Source: SAR202 cluster bacterium bin87 (GTDB lineage: Bacteria > Chloroflexota > Dehalococcoidia > Lucifugimonadales > UBA3495). Taken from it: a DNA stretch of 64,000 bases. The stretch covers positions 186,001-250,000 of the forward strand of contig MPNC01000005.1 in assembly GCA_002238825.1 (NCBI GenBank). The letters run 5' to 3'. The notes below the pieces were generated by a model. That model did no database searches. It was not told the origin of the DNA and saw only the letters and a list, made by a program, of their open reading frames with translations. Numbering within the stretch: position 1 is the stretch's first letter; each line of letters opens with the position of its first letter. Both the position numbers and the translations under genes were made by a program. Positions 29,929 to 38,169 of this stretch are shown here, in pieces.

Positions 29929-31530
29929 ATGTTCTTCAACTCACGCCGTTCCACCATTCATGCCACCCGCGGGATGGTCGCGACCAGCCAACCGCTGGCG
30001 GCCATGGCCGGACTCAGGGTACTGATGGATGGCGGCAACGCCGTCGACGCGGCAGTGGCAACGGCGGCAACGCTGAACGTGGTGGAGCCCATGTCCACCG
30101 GGGTTGGCGGCGACGTGTTCGCGCTGATCTGGAAAGCGGCGGACAAGAACGTTCTGGCGCTGAATGGCAGCGGCCGCGCCCCGAAAGCCGCTTCGATCGA
30201 GGACCTGCACGCCAAGGGACGCAGCCGGATGCCGGCATTCGGACCACTGTCCATATCGGTTCCCGGAACTGTGCACGGATGGGAGGTGCTGCTGGAGAGC
30301 GAAGGGTCAATGAGCCTGGCCGACGCGCTGGCGCCAGCCATCGATTACGCGGAGAACGGGTTTCCCGTAAGCGACATCATCGGTTTCCAATGGAAGCAGC
30401 AGGAAGACAAGCTGGCGGCGTTGCCGTCGGGCCAGGAGTTGCTGGTGAACGGGCGCGCCCCGCGTGAGGGGGAAGTCATGCGGCTGCCCACTCTGGCGGG
30501 CACGCTGCGGGCAGTGGCGGAGGGCGGCAGCGAGGCGTTTTACACCGGCCCCATCGCCGCCGTGATGGCACAGTTCGTCCAGGAACAGGGCGGCTGGCTG
30601 GCGGAAGAAGATCTGGAGTCGCACCACTCGGATTGGGACGAGCCCATCAAGACGGACTACCGGGGCGTGACCTGCTGGGAGTGCCCTCCGAATGGCCAGG
30701 GAATCGTCGCGCTGGAGGCGCTCAACATTGTCGAAGGGTTCGACATTGCGGGCATGGGCCCCCAGAGCGCGGAACGGTACCATCACCTGATCGAGGCGAC
30801 CCGGCTGGGATTTGCCGACGCGTTTGAATACCTGGCCGACCCACGCTGCGCCGACGTGCCCACTGAAATGTGGACATCCAAGGAGTACGCCAAGGGCCGG
30901 CGCGCCCTGATCAACCCCGAGCGGGCGTTGGACACCGCACCCTACGGCAAGATGGTTCCAGGCAGCGACACCGTATACATCAGCGTGGTCGACGGCGCGG
31001 GGAACGCCTGCTCGCTGATCAACAGCGTTTTCGCCAATTTCGGCTCGGGCCTGGTGGTTCCCGGAACGGGCATCGTGATGCACAACCGGGCATCCCTGTT
31101 CAACGTCAGGCCCGGACATCCGAACTCGCTGGAAGGCGGCAAGCGGCCGTTCCACACCATCATTCCCGCGATGGTGACCCGCGATAACGAGCTGTGGCTG
31201 AGCTACGGCGTCATGGGCGGGTTCATGCAGCCACAGGGGCACCTGCAGGTAATCAGCAATATGGTGGACTTCGGCATGGATTCCCAGGGAGCCATGGACG
31301 CCCTGCGGTTCCAGGTGGCGGGCGATTCGGTGTGGCTGGAAGGCGACGTGGACGACGCGGTGGTGACCGGACTGCACCAGCGGGGCCATCGCGTGAACGT
31401 GATGCACGGCCCGCAGCGGGGCGGCGCCGGCGGGATGGGCGGTGGCCAGGTGATCAGCCGGGACCCCGACTCCGGAGTGCTCAGCGGCGGCAGCGAACCG
31501 CGCAAAGACGGAGCCGCCGTCGGCTGGTAA
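29929..31530 (+). CDS. Gamma-glutamyltransferase family protein
   Basis: HATRGMVATSQPLAAMAGLRVLMDGGNAVDAAVATAATLNVVEPMSTGVGGD; GNACSLINSVFANFGSGLVVPGTGIVMHNR. Confidence 0.9.
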   Translation: MFFNSRRSTIHATRGMVATSQPLAAMAGLRVLMDGGNAVDAAVATAATLNVVEPMSTGVGGDVFALIWKAADKNVLALNGSGRAPKAASIEDLHAKGRSRMPAFGPLSISVPGTVHGWEVLLESEGSMSLADALAPAIDYAENGFPVSDIIGFQWKQQEDKLAALPSGQELLVNGRAPREGEVMRLPTLAGTLRAVAEGGSEAFYTGPIAAVMAQFVQEQGGWLAEEDLESHHSDWDEPIKTDYRGVTCWECPPNGQGIVALEALNIVEGFDIAGMGPQSAERYHHLIEATRLGFADAFEYLADPRCADVPTEMWTSKEYAKGRRALINPERALDTAPYGKMVPGSDTVYISVVDGAGNACSLINSVFANFGSGLVVPGTGIVMHNRASLFNVRPGHPNSLEGGKRPFHTIIPAMVTRDNELWLSYGVMGGFMQPQGHLQVISNMVDFGMDSQGAMDALRFQVAGDSVWLEGDVDDAVVTGLHQRGHRVNVMHGPQRGGAGGMGGGQVISRDPDSGVLSGGSEPRKDGAAVGW

Positions 31531-31914
31531 TTACTGGGACAGCCACCTGCGGAAACGCTGCCAGGTTCCCTGGGGCTCGGGCTCGATGGGACGCCCGCGC
31601 CAATACTGCTGGCTCCGGTTGCCCATGCGTCGGAAGAACATCCACGCGATTGCCGCCGCCATCAGGACCAGGCCGGCCAGGGAAAGCCACATCATCCTGG
31701 CCAGGAACAGGCCAATGAGGGCCAGCACCCCGCCGGCGATGGCCAGCTTTGTGGGTGAAATGAAGGCCCGGGGTTGACGCGGCCGCGGCGTGAACGGAGA
31801 CGGTTGGTCATCCAGGGGCGGTGGAGCGTCAGCCGGCGCGGGAGTGGGTTCGGGCGCGTCGGAATCCAGCTCGTTGAGCAGTTGTTCGATTTCCTGTTCG
31901 TAACGATCTTTCAT
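31531..31914 (-). CDS. Small membrane protein of unknown function
   Basis: MKDRYEQEIEQLLNELDSD, Pro-rich linker, two hydrophobic stretches. Confidence 0.6.
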   Translation of the reverse strand: MKDRYEQEIEQLLNELDSDAPEPTPAPADAPPPLDDQPSPFTPRPRQPRAFISPTKLAIAGGVLALIGLFLARMMWLSLAGLVLMAAAIAWMFFRRMGNRSQQYWRGRPIEPEPQGTWQRFRRWLSQ

Positions 31915-32134
31915 CTTCGCACCTACCCCTGACTGCAGCGGAACTGTAGATCCGGCTCGGATTATAGCGTGTACTCGCCGCGGAAGTAAGCGAGCATCGC
32001 CGGAGGATTTTATTGGCCCCGTATTCGACCAGCGCAATGACGGACAACCCCGGTCGGGAAGTAGCGTCAGCGGGATATGCTAGGATATCGGCGGCAACGG
32101 CAGGGCGGACCTGCCGGCAAAGGAGACACACATC

Positions 32135-32860
32135 ATGGCGAATACCCCGTTGGGGCTGGATATCAGAGCCTGCATCTTTGACGTTTTCGGCACGGTGGTC
32201 GACTGGCGGTCGAGCATCACCGAGCAGTGCGCGAACATGGGTCGGATCAAGGGGATCGAAAGGGATTGGGGCGCCTTCGCCGACGCGTGGCGCGGCAAGT
32301 ACGGGCCTTACATGAACAAAGTGCGCACCGGAGAACTACCCTGGACCAACCTGGACGCGCTGCACCGGATGTCCCTGGACGAGGTGCTGGACGAATATGA
32401 GATCAGCGGGTTGGATGACGATGAGAAGATGGAGGTCACCCATTTCTGGCACAACCTCCGCCCCTGGTCCGACAGCGTTCCCGGCCTCTACCGGCTCAAG
32501 AACAGGTTCGTCATCGCCCCCATGTCCAACGGCAACATTGCGCTGATGACCAACATGGCCAAGAACGGCGGCATGCCCTGGGACTGCATCCTGGGCGCCG
32601 AGGTGGCGCAGCACTACAAGCCGGACCCGGAGAGCTACGGCACCGCGGTCAAACTGCTGGGTCTGAAGCCCGAGCAGGTGATGATGGTGGCGGCGCACCA
32701 GGGTGATCTGCTGGCGTCGTCCAAGGTGGGCCTCCGCACGGGATTCGTGCCTCGCCCGCGCGAGCACGGGCCGGATCGCACGCCGGACCCCACTCCGGAC
32801 CCGTCGTTCAACGTGGTCGCGAACAGTTTCGTGGACCTGGCGGCCAAGCTGGGAGCGTAA
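32135..32860 (+). CDS. HAD superfamily, haloacid dehalogenase type II-like
   Basis: IRACIFDVFGTVVDWRSSITEQ; IAPMSNGNIALMTNMAK; HYKPDPESYGTAVKLLGL. Confidence 0.88.
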   Translation: MANTPLGLDIRACIFDVFGTVVDWRSSITEQCANMGRIKGIERDWGAFADAWRGKYGPYMNKVRTGELPWTNLDALHRMSLDEVLDEYEISGLDDDEKMEVTHFWHNLRPWSDSVPGLYRLKNRFVIAPMSNGNIALMTNMAKNGGMPWDCILGAEVAQHYKPDPESYGTAVKLLGLKPEQVMMVAAHQGDLLASSKVGLRTGFVPRPREHGPDRTPDPTPDPSFNVVANSFVDLAAKLGA

Positions 32861-32891
32861 TCCTCAACCGGTGGGGTTGATCAGGATGCTG

Positions 32892-32913
32892 GGGGCGAAT
32901 AATCATTCGCCCC
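32892..32913. repeat. Intergenic palindrome, GGGGCGAAT family
   Basis: GGGGCGAATAA/TCATTCGCCCC between convergent genes. Confidence 0.7.
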
Positions 32914-33947
32914 TACGTCGTTAAGGGTTCCAGTCCGCAGACTTCGGCAACCAATTCATAGGATCGAACGCGGTCTTCATAGTGGTAGCAAATGGTTACT
33001 ACGCTGAGATCGGGGGTCTGGTAATCCTCAGCCACTTTCTCCAAGCCTTCCTTGACCTGCTGGGGATCGCCGTCGACGCAGTTGCGGCTGTACTGCTCGA
33101 TGAACTGCCATTCGTTGGCGAGGTACTTGTAACTGGCGGCCAAATCGGGGTGAGGGACACCCTTGGCCCGACCGGTCACCGAGCGGAGGCGGCCCAAGTT
33201 GCGGCTGGCCGCGATGCGGCGAGCCTCTTCCTCGGTGTCGGCGCACAGTACCTGGACACCGACGTTGACCAACGGCGCTGAAAGGTACTCTGAAGCCTCA
33301 AAATTCTGGCGGTATGACTCGACGATCTGCGGGCCGTCGGTGGCTCCCATGCCGAAAAAGTGAGCGTAGGCGAAGGGCAGGCCCATTTTCGCGGCCATGA
33401 AGGCGGATTCGTATCGGGAACCCAGGAGCCAGACCTGGGGCACCGTTTCCGACTCTTCCGGCGCCGCGAGGACCTCGTTGAACGGATGGTCATCGGGTTG
33501 GGTGTGATTCAGGTAGTTGATTACGTCCCGCACCTGCTGAGGGAAGTGACGGACGTCCTTCGGCATACTGGGATAGGCCAGGGCCGCCGCAGTAATCTGG
33601 TCGCTGCCGGGGGCGCGGCCAATGCCCAGGTCAATTCGGTCCGGGTACAGCGAGTCCAGGATCCGAAAGGTTTCGGCCACTTTGAGGGAGCTGTAGTGAG
33701 GCAGCATCACGCCGCCGGAACCGACGCGGATGCTCTTGGTGTGCGCCGCGATCTGGCCCACCATGACCTCGGGAGCGGTGCCCGCGAAGTTGGGCAGGTT
33801 GTGGTGCTCGGCCACCCAATAACGCTGGTAACCCATTTGTTCGGTGGCGACCGCCAGTTGGATGGTTTCTCGAAGAGCGACACCGGCGTTGCTACCCTCC
33901 CGCATTGGCGATTGGTCGACCACGCTCAGTTGCAGTTTTTGGCTCAA
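32913..33947 (-). CDS. LLM-class flavin-dependent oxidoreductase (luciferase-like)
   Basis: MGYQRYWVAEHHNLPNFAGTAPEVMVGQIAAHTKSIRVGSGGVMLPHYSSLKVAE. Confidence 0.9.
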   Translation of the reverse strand: MSQKLQLSVVDQSPMREGSNAGVALRETIQLAVATEQMGYQRYWVAEHHNLPNFAGTAPEVMVGQIAAHTKSIRVGSGGVMLPHYSSLKVAETFRILDSLYPDRIDLGIGRAPGSDQITAAALAYPSMPKDVRHFPQQVRDVINYLNHTQPDDHPFNEVLAAPEESETVPQVWLLGSRYESAFMAAKMGLPFAYAHFFGMGATDGPQIVESYRQNFEASEYLSAPLVNVGVQVLCADTEEEARRIAASRNLGRLRSVTGRAKGVPHPDLAASYKYLANEWQFIEQYSRNCVDGDPQQVKEGLEKVAEDYQTPDLSVVTICYHYEDRVRSYELVAEVCGLEPLTT

Positions 33948-34156
33948 GTGATCCCCCTGGGTTGTAGGTGCGTCAGATGCTGCCCAGCAGCGCGGTATCC
34001 GACGCCGGTATTTTTAGTATCAAGAAAGCTCGTCTTGTCGGCAGGGGCCGGCTGGCATATTATAATAACGCCCAACGGAGAAAGTAGCGGCCTAGAACTC
34101 CAGCCACGCGGTGCCGGGCAAAAGGCGCCGGTTGCCGACCAGACAGGTGAACCGCT

Positions 34157-35488
34157 TTGCTTTTCGATAAAATAATTAAAGCAAAACCGGGGGTGGGAGA
34201 TACTCCGACAGCCGGGATACCGCTCAAGGGCAGCGGCACAAAGTACCTACTTGAACGCATCGTCAAGTGGGTACTTTTTCTTTTGGCGTCCGTTTCGGTG
34301 CTGACTACCGTTGGAATCGTGTCGGTGCTGCTGTTCGAGGGCGTGCGGTTCTTCACTTCGGACTTTTACGAGCAGCGGCCGACGGAACGGGTGGCTACCA
34401 GCGAAGCCGAGGGCCAGAACGGCGCGGCGCCCGGCACGTTGGCCCCCGGGATCATTCCCCGGGTGGAGGTCCGGGCTACCACCGACTCGCTGATCTACGT
34501 GAACTGGGAAAAACCCACCCCGGGACGAGAAGTCACCGGATACGAGGTGTCCGTCCTGCCCAGCCTCAATACCGACCTTTCGGACTGCGCCAATCTGGCG
34601 GCAGATCAGACCTCCTGCGTGATCGCCAACGCGGCGCCGGGCCGCTCGCACAAGGTGACGGTGGCCGCGCTGGCCGGTCCCGGCGAGGGAGTGGGCCTGC
34701 AAACCGAATCCTTCAGCGTGCCCGAAGAGGTGAAATGGCACCGGTTCCTGACGGACACCAAATGGCGGACGCTGTTGGTTCCGCGGTCCTACGGCATCTG
34801 GCCGCTTCTGGTGGGCACCACCATGATCGCCGTGCTGGCGATGGTGGTGGCAGTGCCCCTGGGACTGCTGAGCGCGATCTTCCTGAGCGAGTACGCACAC
34901 CCGCAAGTTCGGGCGATCACCAAGCCGATATTGGAGGTGCTGGCCGGTGTCCCAACGGTGGTGTACGGGTTCTTCGCGCTGTTCTTCATCACTCCGATCC
35001 TGCGCTCATTCAGCGACGACGTTGGCATCTTCAACGCGCTGTCGGCCGCCATCGTGATGGGCGTGATGATCATCCCGATGGTCTCCAGCCTCAGCGAGGA
35101 CGCGATGCGGGCGGTGCCTAACGCGCTGCGTGAAGGCGCCTACGCCCTGGGAGCAACCAAGGTTGAAGTGGCCACCAAGGTGGTGCTGCCCGCCGCCCTG
35201 TCGGGCATCGTGGCCGCGTTCATCCTGGCGATGTCCCGGGCGATTGGCGAAACGATGATCGTTTTCATCGCTGCGGGACAAAACGACAGCCTGACCTTCA
35301 ACCCGCTGGATCCGGTGAACACCATGACCGGCTTCATGGCGACCACAAACTTCAGCGACAACGCAATCCCGGGGACTGCACAATTTCAGGCGCTGTTCGC
35401 CGTGGGCATAACGCTGTTCATCATCACCCTCGGCATGAATCTGATCAGCCAGTTCGTCGTGTCCAAGTTCCGCGAGGTGTACGAATAA
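34157..35488 (+). CDS. pstC: Phosphate ABC transporter permease PstC with an FN3-like insertion
   Basis: SYGIWPLLVGTTMIAVLAMVVAVPLGLLSAIFLSEYAHP; VPTVVYGFFALFFITPIL; insertion VEVRATTDSLIYVNWEKPTPGREVTGYEVSVLP...GRSHKVTVAALAGPGEG; TTG start. Confidence 0.92.
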   Translation: MLFDKIIKAKPGVGDTPTAGIPLKGSGTKYLLERIVKWVLFLLASVSVLTTVGIVSVLLFEGVRFFTSDFYEQRPTERVATSEAEGQNGAAPGTLAPGIIPRVEVRATTDSLIYVNWEKPTPGREVTGYEVSVLPSLNTDLSDCANLAADQTSCVIANAAPGRSHKVTVAALAGPGEGVGLQTESFSVPEEVKWHRFLTDTKWRTLLVPRSYGIWPLLVGTTMIAVLAMVVAVPLGLLSAIFLSEYAHPQVRAITKPILEVLAGVPTVVYGFFALFFITPILRSFSDDVGIFNALSAAIVMGVMIIPMVSSLSEDAMRAVPNALREGAYALGATKVEVATKVVLPAALSGIVAAFILAMSRAIGETMIVFIAAGQNDSLTFNPLDPVNTMTGFMATTNFSDNAIPGTAQFQALFAVGITLFIITLGMNLISQFVVSKFREVYE

Positions 35489-36390
35489 TGGCAGCAGGAA
35501 TTGACGGCAATTACAACCAGCGGCTGGCCCACCGCAAACGACGCGCCTCGCTTTTCTACGGCGTTTGCGTGGCGGCGGTGATCCTCGCGCTGTTGATGCT
35601 GGTCGCGCTGCTTTACAGCGTGATCTCAGAGGCCGTGGCGTGGCTCAACCTCGACGGTACATCGATCAAAACACTGCTGACGGAAATACCGTCCAGCAAG
35701 GCGGTGAATTCCGGGCTGTTCCCGGCGATCGTGGGCACCCTGTGGGTCATGGGAATCTGCGTGTTTGTATCCTTCACCGTAGGCGTGTCCGCAGCCATAT
35801 ACCTTGAGGAATACTCCGGCGGCAGTCGCCTCGCTGAATTGATCCAGATAAACATACAGAACCTGGCCGCAGTACCGTCCATCGTGTACGGCATCCTGGG
35901 CCTGAGTATTTTCGTTGTGCTGTTTTCGATGGGGAAAAGCACTTTGGCTGCCGGGCTCACGCTGGCGTTGCTCATCATGCCCGTCGTGATCGTGTCTTCG
36001 CAGGAAGCGATCAAGGCAGTGCCGTCATCAATACGGGAGGGCGGGTTCGCGCTGGGCGGAACCCGATGGCAGGTGATCCAGCGCCTGGTGCTGCCGCAGG
36101 CCATGCCAGGTATCCTGACGGGAATCATCCTGGCGGTGAGCCGCGCGATGGGAGAGGCGGCGCCGCTGGTGATCATGGGCGCGCTGTCCTTCGTGCCGTT
36201 CGCGCCGGCCAGCCCGCTGGACCGTTTCACCGTGCTGCCAATCCAGATCTACGTCTGGATATCCAAGCCGCAGGAAGAGTTCCACCACCTGGCGGCCGCC
36301 GGTATCGTGGTGCTGTTGATCATGCTTTTGGGGATGAACGCGTTCGCAATCATCCTGCGAAACCGGTTACAGAAGAATCTACGGGGGTAA
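35488..36390 (+). CDS. pstA: Phosphate ABC transporter permease PstA
   Basis: AAIYLEEYSGGSRLAELIQINIQNLAAVPSIVYGILGLSIFV; SREAIKAVPSS-type motif. Confidence 0.93.
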   Translation: MAAGIDGNYNQRLAHRKRRASLFYGVCVAAVILALLMLVALLYSVISEAVAWLNLDGTSIKTLLTEIPSSKAVNSGLFPAIVGTLWVMGICVFVSFTVGVSAAIYLEEYSGGSRLAELIQINIQNLAAVPSIVYGILGLSIFVVLFSMGKSTLAAGLTLALLIMPVVIVSSQEAIKAVPSSIREGGFALGGTRWQVIQRLVLPQAMPGILTGIILAVSRAMGEAAPLVIMGALSFVPFAPASPLDRFTVLPIQIYVWISKPQEEFHHLAAAGIVVLLIMLLGMNAFAIILRNRLQKNLRG

Positions 36391-36396
36391 AACGGA

Positions 36397-37182
36397 ATGG
36401 CTACAACCTCAATGGCAACCCGTCCCGCCGTCCGCGCCATCAACGTCGGGGTCTATTACGGCTCAAACAAGGTGATTGAGGGCGTGACCATGGACATGCC
36501 GGAGCACGAGATCACGGCCATAATCGGGCCCAGCGGGGCGGGCAAGAGCACCCTGTTGCGCTGCATCAACCGGTTGAACGACCTGATCGAAATCTTCCGC
36601 ATGGAAGGCGAGATGTGGTTCGGGGATTTCAACCTGTACGCTCCGGATTCGGATCCAACGCAAATCCGGTATCGCATTGGTATGGTGTTCCAACGGCCGA
36701 ACCCATTTCCGAAGTCGATCTACGACAACATCGCCTTTGGTCCACGGATCAACGGATTCAAAGGCAAAATGGATGATTTGGTGGAGCAGTCCCTGCAGGG
36801 CGCTGCGTTGTGGGACGAAGTGAAGGATCGGCTGAAGGAGTCGGCGCTTTCGCTGTCCGGCGGTCAGCAGCAGAGGCTGTGCATTGCCCGGGCGCTGGCG
36901 GTGGAACCCAGCGTGATCCTCATGGACGAACCCTGTTCGGCCCTGGACCCGATCGCCACGTTGGCCATCGAAGAACTGATGCAGGAACTCAAAAAAACCT
37001 ATAGCATCGTGATCGTGACGCACAACATGCAGCAGGCCGGCCGGGTGTCCGACAAAACCGCCTTCCTGATGCCGGACGAAAACCGCGTGGCGCATCTCAT
37101 CGAATTCGACGACACGCGTACCATGTTCACCAACCCCAGCGACGAGCGTACCGAGGCATATATCACCGGCCGTTTTGGCTAA
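36397..37182 (+). CDS. pstB: Phosphate ABC transporter ATPase PstB
   Basis: [79 protein letters not shown]. Confidence 0.96.
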   Translation: MATTSMATRPAVRAINVGVYYGSNKVIEGVTMDMPEHEITAIIGPSGAGKSTLLRCINRLNDLIEIFRMEGEMWFGDFNLYAPDSDPTQIRYRIGMVFQRPNPFPKSIYDNIAFGPRINGFKGKMDDLVEQSLQGAALWDEVKDRLKESALSLSGGQQQRLCIARALAVEPSVILMDEPCSALDPIATLAIEELMQELKKTYSIVIVTHNMQQAGRVSDKTAFLMPDENRVAHLIEFDDTRTMFTNPSDERTEAYITGRFG

Positions 37183-37185
37183 CCA

Positions 37186-37208
37186 CCCGGGCGAAAGCCC
37201 GGCGTTTT
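37186..37208 (+). promoter_or_regulatory. GNRA-capped intergenic hairpin between pstB and phoU
   Basis: CCGGGC-GAAA-GCCCGG followed by cgtttt. Confidence 0.5.
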
Positions 37209-37233
37209 GAGGTTCACCCAAAGGGGGTGTCAA

Positions 37234-37914
37234 ATGCTGAGATCAGATTACGAACGCGATCTGTCGAGCTTGCAGGCCGACCTGAGGGAAATGGCAACGC
37301 ACGTCGAGCAGGCGACCCGCCGCGCCCTCAACGCGCTGGAAAACCAGGACCTCGAGCTGGCGCAGCAGATCATCGACGAGGATGACCATATCGACCGGCT
37401 GCAGGACGCCCTGGAAGACAAGTGCGTTACGCTGATGGCGACGCAGCAGCCGATGGCCATCGACCTGCGGGCATTGATGTCGGCGGTCCACATCGGGGTG
37501 GAGCTGGAGCGGATGGGGGACTACGCCGAGGGCATTGCCAAGATCTGCCTTAGGATCGGCGACCAGCCGCTGCTCAAGCCGCTGATAGACATCCCCCGGA
37601 TGGCGGACCGGGCGCTGACCATGCTCGACGAGAGCCTCCAGTCGCACGCCAACCGGGATGAATGGCTGGCGCGCAAAGTGTGCCAGGATGACGATGCGGT
37701 CGATGATTTGTACGACCAGATCTACAGGGAACTGCTGACGTACATGCTGCAGGACCCGCGCAATATCGAGCGGGCCACCTACCTGCTTTGGGTAGCCCAC
37801 GACCTGGAACGGATCGCCGACCGGGCCACCAACATTGCGGAACGGGTCATGTGGCTGGTTTCCGGGCACACGGTGGGAACCGGAAGCATGAAATCCGACC
37901 GGTCCCTGCGCTGA
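37234..37914 (+). CDS. phoU: Phosphate signalling protein PhoU
   Basis: MLRSDYERDLSSLQADLREMATHVEQATRRALNALENQD; AHDLERIADRATNIAERV. Confidence 0.93.
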   Translation: MLRSDYERDLSSLQADLREMATHVEQATRRALNALENQDLELAQQIIDEDDHIDRLQDALEDKCVTLMATQQPMAIDLRALMSAVHIGVELERMGDYAEGIAKICLRIGDQPLLKPLIDIPRMADRALTMLDESLQSHANRDEWLARKVCQDDDAVDDLYDQIYRELLTYMLQDPRNIERATYLLWVAHDLERIADRATNIAERVMWLVSGHTVGTGSMKSDRSLR

Positions 37915-37968
37915 TCCGCCCGAGTCGGCAAAGCCCGAAATCCGCCGAATCCGGCAAAAATTCCCTCG

Positions 37969-37997
37969 TTGACAATTCCCGACCTCGACAGTATAGT
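37969..37997 (+). promoter_or_regulatory. Sigma-70-type promoter for the leader/reductase transcript
   Basis: TTGACA (37969-37974), 17-nt spacer, TATAGT (37992-37997). Confidence 0.8.
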
Positions 37998-38005
37998 TTT
38001 CGCAA

Positions 38006-38080
38006 ATGCATAGTACTTGCAAAACCATTTGCATCTGCACATGTACCTGTCCCCCGACAGCGGGGGCAGGCAAAACCTGA
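38006..38080 (+). CDS. Cys-rich putative leader peptide MHSTCKTICICTCTCPPTAGAGKT*
   Basis: ATG about 8 nt after the -10 box; Cys codons at 38018, 38030, 38036, 38042, 38048; stop TGA at 38078. Confidence 0.75.
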   Translation: MHSTCKTICICTCTCPPTAGAGKT

Positions 38081-38109
38081 TTAACAACTACAGGTCCGCA
38101 CCTGCGCCC
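38046..38109 (+). promoter_or_regulatory. Attenuator switch region with alternative stems
   Basis: Stem 1:2 CCTGtCCCCC(38046-38055)/GGGGGCAGG(38062-38070); alternative 2:3 GGGGGCAGG with CCTGCGCCC(38101-38109), 8 of 9 pairs; ACCTG(38075)/CAGGT(38091)/ACCTG(38100). Confidence 0.65.
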
Positions 38110-38143
38110 ACCGATTTTGCCGCGCGGCAACGGTGGGTTTTTT
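38107..38143 (+). terminator. Intrinsic terminator inside the leader
   Basis: CCCACCG-att-TTGCC-GCGC-GGCAA-CGGTGGG followed by TTTTTT, 27 bp before the reductase start. Confidence 0.88.
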
Positions 38144-38169
38144 ATTGCCAGAGCTCGGAGGAGGACACC

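Noticed and set aside
34060-34156. Possible riboswitch upstream of pstC
   Set aside because: A TATTAT/TATAAT box and some GC hairpin potential exist, but nothing matches a known aptamer and no terminator is seen.
38017-38169. N-terminal extension of the reductase ORF (MQNHLHLHMYLSPDSGGRQNL...)
   Set aside because: Runs through the intrinsic terminator and has no ribosome site; the TTG at 38170 with GGAGGAGG is far better supported.
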